DNA from: Reyranella sp. CPCC 100927
GTDB lineage: Bacteria > Pseudomonadota > Alphaproteobacteria > Reyranellales > Reyranellaceae
Length of the DNA: 64,000 bases
Assembly: GCF_007859315.1 (NCBI RefSeq)
Contig: NZ_VOHA01000017.1
Span: forward strand, 62,001-126,000
Direction of reading: 5' to 3'
A program made the translations under genes and the position numbers. The first letter of the stretch is position 1; every line of letters starts with the position of its first letter. Below are positions 8,975-18,421 of this stretch, piece by piece. The notes beneath the pieces are model-generated. The model had not been told where the DNA came from. It made no database searches and worked only from the letters and a program-made list of their open reading frames with translations.

Positions 8975-9925
8975 TCACAGCGATTGCAGTGATTGTCCTC
9001 GGCTGAAGTCGGCGATCTCCTGCAGTGCCTGGGATGCGTCGGGGAGTTGGCCCAGGAACACGTGCCAGACATGCGGCAGCCCGGGCCAGACGCTCAGCGA
9101 CACCCGCACATCAGCCTCCTCAAGACGTTGGGCAAACCGCCTGGAATCGGCCAGGAGGTACTCGCTGCCGCTGACCTGGATGAGGGTCGGCGGAAAGCGC
9201 TTGAGCACCGCGTGGGGTGCGCGCACCGGTGAAACCCTGGGGTCCGCCAGCGGGACGGCGCCGCCCGTATACATGCCATAGGCACCGGCGACGTTTTCGG
9301 CCGTGACGACGGGATCGTCGCGGCCGACCCGCTGCGCATCGGCCGCGCCATCGAGCACGCCCGCGATCAGGACCAGACGATCCGGCACACGCGCGCCGCT
9401 TGTCACCGCCTGCAGGCACGTGGCCGCCGCCAGGTTGCCGCCGGAACTGTCGCCGGCCAGGGTCAGCGACAGCGCATCCTGCGCCCCATCGGGGCCATGG
9501 CTGGCCGCCCACGCGAGGGCCGCACTGCAGTCGTCCAGCCCGGCGGGGAACACGTGCTCGGGTGCCAGGCGGTAGTCCACCACCAGAACCGCCGCGCCGC
9601 TGCGCCGCGCCAGCTCGGCCGCCAGGGCGCGATAGGCATCCGGCCCGCCGGCGGCCCAGCCGCCGCCATGGACGTAGACGATGCGACGGCGGCTCGAGCC
9701 GCCGGCGGCGACGACCCATTCGGCCGGCACGCCACCCGCCAACACCGGTGTGACGCGCACGCCGGTCAGCGCCGGCGGCGTGCCGATGTCGCCATAGTGG
9801 TTCATCGCCCGCCGCAGGATCGTCAGGAAATCTTCCGACGGCGTGGTGGGCGTGAACAGATTGGCCAGATGCTGGAATACCGCGTCGACGTCGGAACGAC
9901 GGGACGGTGTGGACACGGAAGTCAT
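8975..9925 (-). CDS. Alpha/beta hydrolase, hormone-sensitive-lipase type esterase
   Basis: A 316-residue carboxylesterase of the HSL (family IV) group. It has the oxyanion-hole HGGG in YVHGGGWAAGGPDAYRAL, the nucleophile serine in AGDSSGGNLAA, the LAPEHVFPAGLDDC strand and the catalytic His in GLPHVWHVF near the C-terminus. Probably cytoplasmic, as no signal peptide is seen. It lies 106 bases downstream of an AraC-type regulator on the same strand, the arrangement often seen when the regulator controls an esterase, but a direct link is inference. Confidence 0.88.
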   Translation of the reverse strand: MTSVSTPSRRSDVDAVFQHLANLFTPTTPSEDFLTILRRAMNHYGDIGTPPALTGVRVTPVLAGGVPAEWVVAAGGSSRRRIVYVHGGGWAAGGPDAYRALAAELARRSGAAVLVVDYRLAPEHVFPAGLDDCSAALAWAASHGPDGAQDALSLTLAGDSSGGNLAAATCLQAVTSGARVPDRLVLIAGVLDGAADAQRVGRDDPVVTAENVAGAYGMYTGGAVPLADPRVSPVRAPHAVLKRFPPTLIQVSGSEYLLADSRRFAQRLEEADVRVSLSVWPGLPHVWHVFLGQLPDASQALQEIADFSRGQSLQSL

Positions 9926-10031
9926 GCGCTTGTCTCCGCTATCGACCCGTGGCGGGTCTCATAAGCGGACCGTGCGCAAACCGGGACCGGTCGAGAAGGA
10001 CCGAACCGGCCCCCTGACGGGGACGCTTTCG

Positions 10032-11117
10032 CTACTGGTGGTCCAGCAAGGAGGCGATATGGCGGATCTGTCGATGCACCGCCGGGCTCGGGCCGGCCAT
10101 GGATACCGGGACCCCGTCCGTCGCCCGGATTTCACGCGGCGTCTTGCCGGTGGCGGCCTTGAGGAAACGGCGGAAGCTGCGCGCGTCGGCATAACCGAGA
10201 TCGGCGGCCACGGCTTCGACGCTGGCCCCGTCGGCGCGCAACAGCGCGACACCGGCGTCGGCCAGCGCCTGGCGGCGGATCTGGCGGAAGCCGCCCAGCC
10301 GCCGGCGCAAGGCTTGCGGGCTGAGGCCCTCCTGCCGCGCCAACCGGTCCAGCCGCAGCGCGGATACCGTGGCCTGCGCCAGCGTCGGCGCAGCAGCATC
10401 GCCTTCGGCGAACCGCAGCCACGGCCTCAGGCAGGCCCAGTGCGCTTCGCCGTCGGCTTGGCCGATTCGTCGCGTTGCCAACACGGCCTTGGGAAAACGC
10501 AAGGCGGCCACCGCGCCGTGGCGGACGGGTGCTTTCGCAGCCCAGTGGCGCGCGCCGAGGTTCATGTGCGCAGGGTCGCGCGTCTGCACATCGATGAGCG
10601 GTAGCGGCCTGCCGATGAAGTGACTGCAGCACACGAACAGCCAGCTGAGTGCGATGTCCTCCAGGATGAGCGATCCCGACTCGGTCTTGGCTTCGGCCCG
10701 GAACGTCAGGGTCGCGATATCCCCGGTGGCGCCTGTTTCGACGCGCACGATGGACGTCTCCAGACTGTACAGCTTGGCGACGGCATCAAGGGCAGCCTCC
10801 AGGGTCGAACACCCCAGCATGACCCGCAGCGACAGGGCGCTGTAGCTGCATTGCAGGCGCCGGGCGCCGAATCCGTGCGCGGCATCGTCGATCGCCATCG
10901 CCGTATTCATGCACAAGAGCAGATGCTGCGCCGGCGATACCCGGTCACGATCATCGCCGTAGTACAGGTCGATCAGGCTCCGGCTGAAGAGCTGGTCGCG
11001 CGACACGCCTTGCGCCTCGGCGCCGGCGCACAGCCGCATCAGCCAGCTGAGCGGTACACCCTCGACGCCCACATCCCCGGTGCGAACGTCGCTCCCGCTT
11101 TCATAAGCGTATGCCAT
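10032..11117 (-). CDS. AraC-family transcriptional regulator
   Basis: A 361-residue DNA-binding regulator of the OruR/ArgR-like AraC subgroup. The N-terminal two thirds is a ligand-binding domain of the arabinose_bd type (VPLSWLMRLCAGAEAQGVSRDQLF at the start). The C-terminal AraC DNA-binding domain (about 245-340) contains two helix-turn-helices, seen as LARQEGLSPQALRRRL and VAADLGYADARSFRRFLKA, then GKTPREIR. Start ATG at 11117. It probably controls nearby genes such as the esterase downstream (9925) or the hydrolase/metY unit 20 bases upstream on the same strand. Ligand unknown. Confidence 0.85.
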   Translation of the reverse strand: MAYAYESGSDVRTGDVGVEGVPLSWLMRLCAGAEAQGVSRDQLFSRSLIDLYYGDDRDRVSPAQHLLLCMNTAMAIDDAAHGFGARRLQCSYSALSLRVMLGCSTLEAALDAVAKLYSLETSIVRVETGATGDIATLTFRAEAKTESGSLILEDIALSWLFVCCSHFIGRPLPLIDVQTRDPAHMNLGARHWAAKAPVRHGAVAALRFPKAVLATRRIGQADGEAHWACLRPWLRFAEGDAAAPTLAQATVSALRLDRLARQEGLSPQALRRRLGGFRQIRRQALADAGVALLRADGASVEAVAADLGYADARSFRRFLKAATGKTPREIRATDGVPVSMAGPSPAVHRQIRHIASLLDHQ

Positions 11118-11138
11118 CGTCGACCTCGCGGTCTGGTA

Positions 11139-11933
11139 TCAGGCCACGGCCTTCAGCGCGTCGAGCGTCTCGTCCGGGCGCTCGACCATCATGAAATGCC
11201 CGCAGGCTTTCAGGGTCGTCATGCGGCTGCCGGCAATCGCGGCGGCCAGGGGCTTGCATTTGGCCACCGGCGTCATCTGGTCGCCGTCGCCGCAGACGAA
11301 GACGGCCGGACACGCCACCTGTGCGGCGCGCGCCGGCGCGTCCTTGTAGACGTTGCAGGCGGCGAGATCGTTGTGAATCACGCCGGGTGCCGCCTTGTCG
11401 AGCACGGCCAGCGACTCGCGGGTCAGCCACAGGCCGGGACTGACCATGCCGCCGATCTGAAGCGCCCGGCCCAGTCCCCAGAACGTCATCAGCTCGCGCA
11501 CCTTGCTGGTGCCGGCCTTGGCCGACTCCAGCATCTCCGGATGCACCGGCATTTCGCCGGCGATGCCGCACAGGCCCAGCGCCCGGATGCGGTCGGGATA
11601 ACGACCGGCGACATCGAGCGACACGAGGCCGCCCATAGAATGACCCACCAGCGCGGCCTGGCGGACACCGGCGGCATCGAGCAAGCGGATCACCCAGTCT
11701 GCCATCGCCGCGATGCTGGGCAGTGGTGGCCCGCCGGAGCGACCATGGCCCGGTAGATCGACGGCCAGGACCGAGCGGCCATGATTGGCGAACCAGCGCG
11801 TCTGCAGGCGCCACGTAGTGCGGTCGAAACCGGCGCCGTGCAGGAACACCACGACCGGCTTGGCAGGATCGAAATCGACGCCGCCGGTGGTGGCAAACAC
11901 GTCGTGGCCGTCGACAGTGAATGTGGTGGTCAT
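11139..11933 (-). CDS. Alpha/beta hydrolase
   Basis: A 264-residue alpha/beta hydrolase with the strand-helix pattern VVFLHGAGFDRTTW (oxyanion region), the nucleophile elbow LVGHSMGGLVSLDVAGRYPD and the C-terminal His in KACGHFMMVERPDETLDAL. The start ATG 11933 lies just 4 bases after the metY stop (11938-11940) and has AAGGG in the metY end, so the two are translated from one mRNA. A role linked to methionine metabolism (for example acyl-ester hydrolysis) is conceivable but not shown; substrate unknown. Confidence 0.82.
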   Translation of the reverse strand: MTTTFTVDGHDVFATTGGVDFDPAKPVVVFLHGAGFDRTTWRLQTRWFANHGRSVLAVDLPGHGRSGGPPLPSIAAMADWVIRLLDAAGVRQAALVGHSMGGLVSLDVAGRYPDRIRALGLCGIAGEMPVHPEMLESAKAGTSKVRELMTFWGLGRALQIGGMVSPGLWLTRESLAVLDKAAPGVIHNDLAACNVYKDAPARAAQVACPAVFVCGDGDQMTPVAKCKPLAAAIAGSRMTTLKACGHFMMVERPDETLDALKAVA

Positions 11934-11937
11934 CGGT

Positions 11938-13233
<1,296 letters not shown>

Positions 13234-13375
13234 TATACTGCTCCGCATTCCGCGAACGGAAACCCGACCGCCGGTGCGAGACTAGGTCGGCGCGCGCGCA
13301 AAGACAAAGGCGGCGGCAAGGCCCATTCCACAAAGGGCCACCCGGTCCGCATCGGACAAGAACCGGAGGGCCCCC

Positions 13376-13948
13376 ATGCGATTTCCCCTGAGACTCGGAG
13401 TCCGGCTGGCCATCGCGGCAATCGCCGGCATTGCAGCGCCGGCGTTCGCCAGCGACGACCGGCCCGTTGCCGACGACGCGGCCGGTCCGCCGCCCGTGAC
13501 ACGCCTGATCTGCACGCCCAAGGCGCTGGGCCTGGTGTGCTCGACGACCAACATCCGCGCCGCCGTCACGGCCGGCGTCGCCGGCCGTTCCCAGACCCTG
13601 ACGGCGGCGCCCTATCAGCCCTATGTTCCGCCGCGCGGCCATGCGCTGGCCGGCTTCGACGTCGACCTGACGCTCTATGCCAACCGCAGCGAAGGTGGAC
13701 GTGTGTTCCTGATGGTCGATATCGGCGGCGATGCCCACGTCTTCGACCTGACCAGCCAGATCGAGCCCGGCCAGGGCGGCATCCGCACCGTGCGCTTCAG
13801 CACCGACGGCGCCATGCTGGCCGACACCGAGGGCGGCGCCAGCCGACTGCCGATCCACCTGCTGCTGACGGCACAGACGCGCACCGCCGCCGACAGCGCG
13901 CGGCTGGATGTCATCGAGATCGAGATGCGGCCGCGGTCAGGCGGGTGA
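13376..13948 (+). CDS. Exported protein of unknown function
   Basis: A 190-residue protein with a clear signal peptide (MRFPLRLGVR, hydrophobic LAIAAIAGIAAPAFA) and no other membrane segment, so it is likely periplasmic. The mature part is beta-rich with two cysteines (LICTPKALGLVCSTT) and a C-terminal run of strands (RLDVIEIEMRPRSGG). A GGAGG site precedes the ATG. I recognise no family. The promoter would lie in the 142 bases shared with divergent metY. Confidence 0.65.
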   Translation: MRFPLRLGVRLAIAAIAGIAAPAFASDDRPVADDAAGPPPVTRLICTPKALGLVCSTTNIRAAVTAGVAGRSQTLTAAPYQPYVPPRGHALAGFDVDLTLYANRSEGGRVFLMVDIGGDAHVFDLTSQIEPGQGGIRTVRFSTDGAMLADTEGGASRLPIHLLLTAQTRTAADSARLDVIEIEMRPRSGG

Positions 13949-13975
13949 TATCAAGCATCCGTGAAAGCGCCCTGC

Positions 13976-14000
13976 GAGCGCGGGCGAGACGCCCGCGCTC
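13976..14000. terminator. Hairpin between convergent genes
   Basis: Perfect 11-base arms GAGCGCGGGCG (13976-13986) and CGCCCGCGCTC (13990-14000) with loop AGA, between the exported-protein gene and the cyanovirin-repeat gene. It can fold from either strand. No U tract is visible. Confidence 0.5.
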
Positions 14001-14015
14001 CCAGGCCATATGCCG

Positions 14016-14753
14016 TTAACGGCAGCGCAGGTAGGCGCCTTCGTTGAAGATATTGGAGCCGCGCGGGCAGGTGCGCAGGTCAATCGACGCATCGCGCATC
14101 TGGCCGTTCTCCTTCGGGCAGCTCGCCATCAGCAGATAGCCGTCGACGATCCGCTCGTTGCGGCATTCGCGGCGATACGGGCCCGGCGGCAGGCTGTAGC
14201 GCGCATGCTGGTCGCGGTCGCGCCAGCCATCATCACGCCCACCCTGCCAACTCGGCCTGTCGCCGCACTTCAAGTAGGCGCCGTCGTTGTAGACCGCCGA
14301 CCCGCGCGGGCAGGTGCGCAAATCCAAGGACGCGTCGCGCATGTCGCCATCACGCTTGGGGCATGTCGCCCGCAGCAGATAGCCGCCTTCGACGCGCTCA
14401 TTGCGGCATTCCTGGCGATAGGATCCCGGCGGCAAGCCGTAGCCATGGCGATCGTTATTGCCGGTATTATACCCGCCGCCACCGCCGCACTTCAGATAGG
14501 CACCATCGTTGTAGACGGCCGATCCACGCGGACAGGTCCGCATATCCAACGATGCATCGCGCATCGCGCCGTCGCGCTTCGGGCAGGTCGCGCGCAGCAG
14601 GTAACCGCCCTCGATACGCTCGTTGCGGCATTCCTGCCGGTACGGACCGGGCGGCAAGTCGTAGGAATCCCGTGCCAGCGCCTCCCCGCTGCCCAGGGCC
14701 GCGCCAGCCAACGCCGCCACAAGCACCCAACGCTTTATTGAGAGACGGGACAT
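14016..14753 (-). CDS. Secreted protein with three cyanovirin-N-like (CVNH) repeats
   Basis: A 245-residue exported protein. The signal peptide is residues 1-28 (MSRLSIKRW, hydrophobic VLVAALAGAALGSG, cleavage near ALA). Three repeats follow at about 31-89, 105-163 and 186-244. Each begins LPPG-x-YR-x-ECRNER, continues GYLL-x-A-x-CPK, has MRDAS-x-D-x-RTCPRGS and ends with N-x-GAYL-x-C, four cysteines per repeat. The spacing G-Y, C-R-N, L-x-A-x-C, D-x-x-x-C, G-x-L-x-C fits the cyanovirin-N homology lectin fold, which in studied members binds mannose-rich glycans. The start ATG 14753 follows GGGAGGATGTG; the longer open frame to 15095 is the shadow of the next gene. Sugar binding is inference. 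Confidence 0.78.
   Translation of the reverse strand: MSRLSIKRWVLVAALAGAALGSGEALARDSYDLPPGPYRQECRNERIEGGYLLRATCPKRDGAMRDASLDMRTCPRGSAVYNDGAYLKCGGGGGYNTGNNDRHGYGLPPGSYRQECRNERVEGGYLLRATCPKRDGDMRDASLDLRTCPRGSAVYNDGAYLKCGDRPSWQGGRDDGWRDRDQHARYSLPPGPYRRECRNERIVDGYLLMASCPKENGQMRDASIDLRTCPRGSNIFNEGAYLRCR
14022..14663 (-). repeat. Three coding repeats of the CVNH protein
   Basis: Units at about 14663-14487, 14441-14265 and 14198-14022, each about 177 bases. Units 1 and 2 are nearly identical in protein (EGGYLLRATCPKRDG in both), and unit 3 is more diverged, so the duplication of the first two looks recent. Confidence 0.7.
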
Positions 14754-14827
14754 CACATCCTCCCTGACAGATGCCTGACTTATCATTTTCTCTGAATTAA
14801 GTCTGAAGCGCGGCAGCTTCTCGGATT

Positions 14828-15613
14828 CTACTGGGCAGTCCAGCCGCCGTCGCTGACCAGCTGGGTACCCTGCATGTTGGCCGCCGCAGGTGAGCACAGG
14901 AACACGGCCATCGCCGCCAGTTGTTCGGGCGTCGTGAATTGCAGCTGCGGCTGCTTCTCGCCCAGCAGGGCGTTGCGCGCCTGCTCGACGCTGATCTTCT
15001 GTTCCGCCGCACGCGCCTCGATCTGCTTCTGCACCAGCGGCGTGAGCACCCAGCCCGGGCAGATGGCATTGCACGTCACGCCGGTATTGGCGCATTCGAT
15101 CGCCACCGATTTCGTCAGGCCGATGACTCCATGCTTGGCCGCCACGTAGGCCGTCTTCTCGCCCGAGGCCACCAGCCCGTGCGTCGATGCAATGTTGATG
15201 ATGCGGCCCCAGCCCGCTTTCTTCATCAACGGCAGCGCCGCGCGGATGGTGTGAAAGCTGCTCGACAGGTTGATGGCGATGATCGCGTCCCAGCGATCGA
15301 CGGGAAAGTTTTCGACCGGCGCCACGTGCTGGATGCCGGCATTGTTGACCACCACGTCAACCGAGCCCAGCGTTTCGGCCGTCTTCGCCACCAGATCGGC
15401 AATCTCCGCCGGCTTGCTCATATCGGCTGGATGGTAGCCCACCTTGCCGGAACCGCCGGCGCCGATCTCCCGGCGAATCTGCTCGATCGCCGCCGCATCG
15501 CCGAAACCGTTCAGCATCACGTTGGCGCCCTCGGCCGCCAGCGCGCGGGCAATGCCCAGACCGATGCCGCTGGTCGAGCCGGTCACAATGGCGGTCTTGT
15601 TGGCAAGCGTCAT
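14828..15613 (-). CDS. bdhA: 3-hydroxybutyrate dehydrogenase (SDR family)
   Basis: NAD-dependent interconversion of 3-hydroxybutyrate and acetoacetate, part of poly-hydroxybutyrate and ketone body use. The protein has 261 residues, the normal size. The nucleotide-binding TGSTSGIGLGIARAL stands near the N-terminus, then NNAGIQHVAPVE and the catalytic Ser in RIINIAST and Tyr-Lys in TAYVAAKHG. The combination IQHVAPVE, THGLVAS and CPGWVLTPLVQKQI is typical of this dehydrogenase. The start ATG 15613 with GGAGATC upstream is preferred over a start 15 bases earlier. It follows a DUF1192 gene on the same strand. Confidence 0.88.
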   Translation of the reverse strand: MTLANKTAIVTGSTSGIGLGIARALAAEGANVMLNGFGDAAAIEQIRREIGAGGSGKVGYHPADMSKPAEIADLVAKTAETLGSVDVVVNNAGIQHVAPVENFPVDRWDAIIAINLSSSFHTIRAALPLMKKAGWGRIINIASTHGLVASGEKTAYVAAKHGVIGLTKSVAIECANTGVTCNAICPGWVLTPLVQKQIEARAAEQKISVEQARNALLGEKQPQLQFTTPEQLAAMAVFLCSPAAANMQGTQLVSDGGWTAQ

Positions 15614-15628
15614 CGACTTGATCTCCAC

Positions 15629-15820
15629 TCAGGACTTCTTGAAAAACATCTGTGCCGCGGCGGCATGCGCCTGCTTGGCCTTGATCTTCACCTCGACCCG
15701 CCCGATCTCGGCCTTCAGCTCGGCAATGTAATCGCCCAACTCCTCGACCGACATGGGATCGAGATTTTTCGGCTGTGGCTTCTTGGTGCGGGGGTCCAGT
15801 TCATCATCGTCACGCGCCAT
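15629..15820 (-). CDS. DUF1192 family small protein
   Basis: A 63-residue acidic/basic protein (MARDDDELDPRTKK, then LDPMSVEELGDYIAELKAEIGRVEVKIKAKQAHAAAAQMFFKKS in pieces) that fits the DUF1192 family common in Alphaproteobacteria. The second half is an amphipathic, coiled-coil-like helix. The start ATG 15820 has GGAGAG just upstream. Its stop lies 15 bases from the start of bdhA, so the two may be one transcript. Function unknown. Confidence 0.75.
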   Translation of the reverse strand: MARDDDELDPRTKKPQPKNLDPMSVEELGDYIAELKAEIGRVEVKIKAKQAHAAAAQMFFKKS

Positions 15821-15921
15821 GGCTCTCCTCCGACCGATCGGATGGCGGATCGATGGACGGTCCGCCCGGCCCCGGCTATAGCAGGCGTCCATCGTCCCCG
15901 AAACCCTCAGCGGAGAGCCGC

Positions 15922-16920
15922 ATGAGCGCCCTGCCCCCGACCATGACCTGCATTGAAATCAGCACGCCCGGTGGCCCCGACGTGCTGAAACCGGCGACCC
16001 GCCCGCTGCCCGTGCCGCATGAGGGCGAAGTGCTGATCAAGGTCGCGGTTGCCGGCGTCAACCGGCCCGACCTCGCGCAACGGGCCGGCACCTACCCGCC
16101 GCCGCCGGATGCCTCGGACCTGCCGGGCCTGGAATGCGCCGGCACGATCGCAGCCCTGGGTGCCGGGGTCACGGGGTGGAAGGTCGGCGATGCCGTCTGC
16201 GCCCTGACGCCGGGCGGCGCCTACGCCGAGTATTGCCGCGTGCCGGAGCCGCAGTGCCTGCCGGTGCCCAGCGGCTTCGACATGATCCAGGCCGCGGCGC
16301 TGCCCGAGACCTACTTCACCGTCTGGCACAATCTCTTCGAGCGCGGCCGTCTGTCGGCTGGCGAAACCGTGTTGATCCATGGCGGCGCCAGCGGCATCGG
16401 CACGACGGCCATCCTGCTCGCCAAGGCACTGGGCGCCACGGTGCTGACGACGGTGCGCAACGCCGAGAAAGCCGCGGCCGTCACCAAGCTCGGCGCCGAC
16501 CACGCCATCCTCTACAAGGACAACGACTGGGTCGCCGAGGCCAAGCGCCTCACCAACGGCGCCGGGGTCGACGTCGTGCTGGACATGGTCGCCGGCGACT
16601 ACATCGCCAAGGACCTGCAGCTGCTGCGAGCGGAGGGCCGGCTGGTGATCATCGCGGTGCAGGGCGGTGCCAGCGCCACCATCAATGCCGCGGTGGTCAT
16701 GATGAACCGCATCAGCATCACCGGCTCGACCATGCGGCCGCAGAGCATCGCCAACAAGGGCCGCATGGCGGCTGGCCTGCGCGAGAAGGTCTGGCCGCTG
16801 CTCGACAAGGGCATCATCAAGCCGGTGATCTTCAAGACCTTCCCGATGGCCAACGCCGCCGCCGCCCACGCCGAGCTCGAGCGCGCCGACCACGTCGGCA
16901 AGATCATGCTGGCGCTGTAG
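15922..16920 (+). CDS. NAD(P)H:quinone oxidoreductase, PIG3 family
   Basis: Zinc-free medium-chain dehydrogenase/reductase of 332 residues that reduces quinones with NADPH. It has the N-terminal GroES-like domain (NRPDLAQRAGTYPPPPDASDLPGLECAGTI in pieces), the Rossmann glycine motif HGGASGIGTTAILLAKALGA, and the C-terminal MANAAAAHAELERADHVGKI. These are typical of the human PIG3-like subgroup, which lacks the catalytic zinc cysteines. The start ATG 15922 has GGAGAG five bases before it. It is divergent from the DUF1192/bdhA pair. Confidence 0.88.
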   Translation: MSALPPTMTCIEISTPGGPDVLKPATRPLPVPHEGEVLIKVAVAGVNRPDLAQRAGTYPPPPDASDLPGLECAGTIAALGAGVTGWKVGDAVCALTPGGAYAEYCRVPEPQCLPVPSGFDMIQAAALPETYFTVWHNLFERGRLSAGETVLIHGGASGIGTTAILLAKALGATVLTTVRNAEKAAAVTKLGADHAILYKDNDWVAEAKRLTNGAGVDVVLDMVAGDYIAKDLQLLRAEGRLVIIAVQGGASATINAAVVMMNRISITGSTMRPQSIANKGRMAAGLREKVWPLLDKGIIKPVIFKTFPMANAAAAHAELERADHVGKIMLAL

Positions 16921-16929
16921 TTTGATCTC

Positions 16930-17068
16930 CTCTCCCGCTGCGCGGGAGAGGAAGGGGCCATCGCGAAGCGATGGGAAGGTGAGGGCCCAAGGACTTGGCG
17001 CCTCGTGTGTATCCCCTCACCCGATGAGCGCTACGCGCTCATCGACCTCTCCCGCTTGCGGGAGAGGT
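16930..17068. repeat. Compound palindromic intergenic element
   Basis: Two hairpins flank the element: CTCTCCCGC/GCGGGAGAG at 16930-16950 and ACCTCTCCCGC/GCGGGAGAGGT at 17045-17068. Smaller inverted repeats lie inside, such as CCATCGC/GCGATGG and CGATGAGCG/CGCTCATCG. It fills the gap between the convergent quinone reductase and acyl-CoA dehydrogenase genes. The design resembles REP/MITE-like intergenic repeats; other copies would be expected elsewhere in the genome. Confidence 0.7.
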
Positions 17069-17076
17069 AAAGACGC

Positions 17077-18285
17077 TCACAAACCCAGCACTGCCTTGGC
17101 GATGATGTTGCGCTGGACCTCGTTGGAACCGGCGTAGATCGTGGCGGCGCGGTTGTTGAGGAAGAGCGGCACGGCGGTGATGCCGTAGTCGGGTGTCACC
17201 GTCGGTTCGTTCCAGCCCAAGGTGCGCGCTTCCGGCTCGTACGGTGTCGCATAGTACGCCAGCGCCTCGACGCCCAGGCCGTCGAGCTTCTGCAAGGTCT
17301 CCGAGCCGCGGATCTTCATGGCCGACGATATCGCGCCGGGGTTCTTGCCGCGGCTGAGGTCGCTCAGGACCTGAAGCTCGATCATCTCCAGCGCCTGGAT
17401 CTCGATCTCCATCGCCGCCAGCCGCTCGGCGAAGTCGCGCGCTTCGATCAGGCGCGCGCTGTCGTCGGCGCGTTCCTCGCGTGCGATCCGACGCACATCC
17501 TCGAGGCGCGCATACAGATTGGGCGTATAGGCCTCGCCGCCACGTTCGAACTCGAGCAGGTGCTTGGCCACCGTCCAGCCGGCATTCTCCGGCCCCAGGC
17601 GGTTGGCCTTGGGCACCCGCACGTTGTCGAAGAAGACCTGGTTCACCTCGTGATCGCCGGCCAAGGTGATGATCGGCTGTATGGTGAGCCCCGGCGTCTT
17701 GATGTCGTCGATCAGCAGGAACGTGATGCCTTCCTGCGGCTTGCCCTCGTTCGACGTGCGCACCAGGCAGAACATGCGATTGGCGTGGTGTGCGAACGTG
17801 GTCCAGATCTTGGTGCCGTTGATCACATAATCGTCACCGTCCGAATCGGCGCGCGTCTTCAGGGATGCCAGGTCCGAGCCCGATCCCGGCTCGGAATAGC
17901 CCTGGCAAAAGACGATGTCGCCCGACACGATGCCCGGCAGATACTTCGCCTTCTGCTCGGGCGTACCGAACTTCATGACCACCGGGCCGACCATGCGCAC
18001 ACCCATGTTGAAGACGCGCGGCGCGTCGACGGCCGTGCATTCGCGCGCAAAGATATAGCGCTGCGTTGCCGTCCAACCGGGGCCGCCATACTCCTTGGGC
18101 CACGTCGTGGCCGACCAGCCGCGCTTGGCCAGGATGCGATGCCAGCGAAAGCCGGCCTCGATTTCGGCAAACACGCCGCCGGTGCGCGCCCCGGCCTGTC
18201 GCAGATCGGGGGTCAGGTTGTCGCGCAGGAATGCGCGCACGTCGTCCTGGAAGGCGCGGTCCTCGGGGCCAAGCGACAGGTCCAT
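17077..18285 (-). CDS. Acyl-CoA dehydrogenase
   Basis: FAD-dependent dehydrogenase of 402 residues, standard length. The N-terminal helical domain starts MDLSLGPEDRAFQDDVRAFL. The FAD/substrate region has FCQGYSEPGSGSDLASLKT and INGTKIWTTFAHHA. The C-terminal domain ends AATIYAGSNEVQRNIIAKAVLGL. Sequence around the C-terminal third (TLGWNEPTVTPDYG) suggests a subgroup acting on branched or unusual acyl-CoAs rather than a short-chain housekeeping enzyme, but the substrate cannot be read off. Electron acceptor ETF is presumed. The gene stands alone on the minus strand. Confidence 0.88.
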   Translation of the reverse strand: MDLSLGPEDRAFQDDVRAFLRDNLTPDLRQAGARTGGVFAEIEAGFRWHRILAKRGWSATTWPKEYGGPGWTATQRYIFARECTAVDAPRVFNMGVRMVGPVVMKFGTPEQKAKYLPGIVSGDIVFCQGYSEPGSGSDLASLKTRADSDGDDYVINGTKIWTTFAHHANRMFCLVRTSNEGKPQEGITFLLIDDIKTPGLTIQPIITLAGDHEVNQVFFDNVRVPKANRLGPENAGWTVAKHLLEFERGGEAYTPNLYARLEDVRRIAREERADDSARLIEARDFAERLAAMEIEIQALEMIELQVLSDLSRGKNPGAISSAMKIRGSETLQKLDGLGVEALAYYATPYEPEARTLGWNEPTVTPDYGITAVPLFLNNRAATIYAGSNEVQRNIIAKAVLGL

Positions 18286-18421
18286 GGTATTTCCTCTCCG
18301 GCAAGCTCGTTTGTCACAGCATATGAACAGCAGTTCATACCTGTCGAGCGCGTCGCGCGCTGGACAGCCCAGTGCGAAGGGCTATGCTTCCGCCTGTCGA
18401 TGCGACACCTGGAGGCCACCG

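Noticed and set aside
15095-15096. Start of the CVNH gene at the longer frame (15095)
   Set aside because: The first 114 residues are a shadow of bdhA; the signal peptide begins at 14753.
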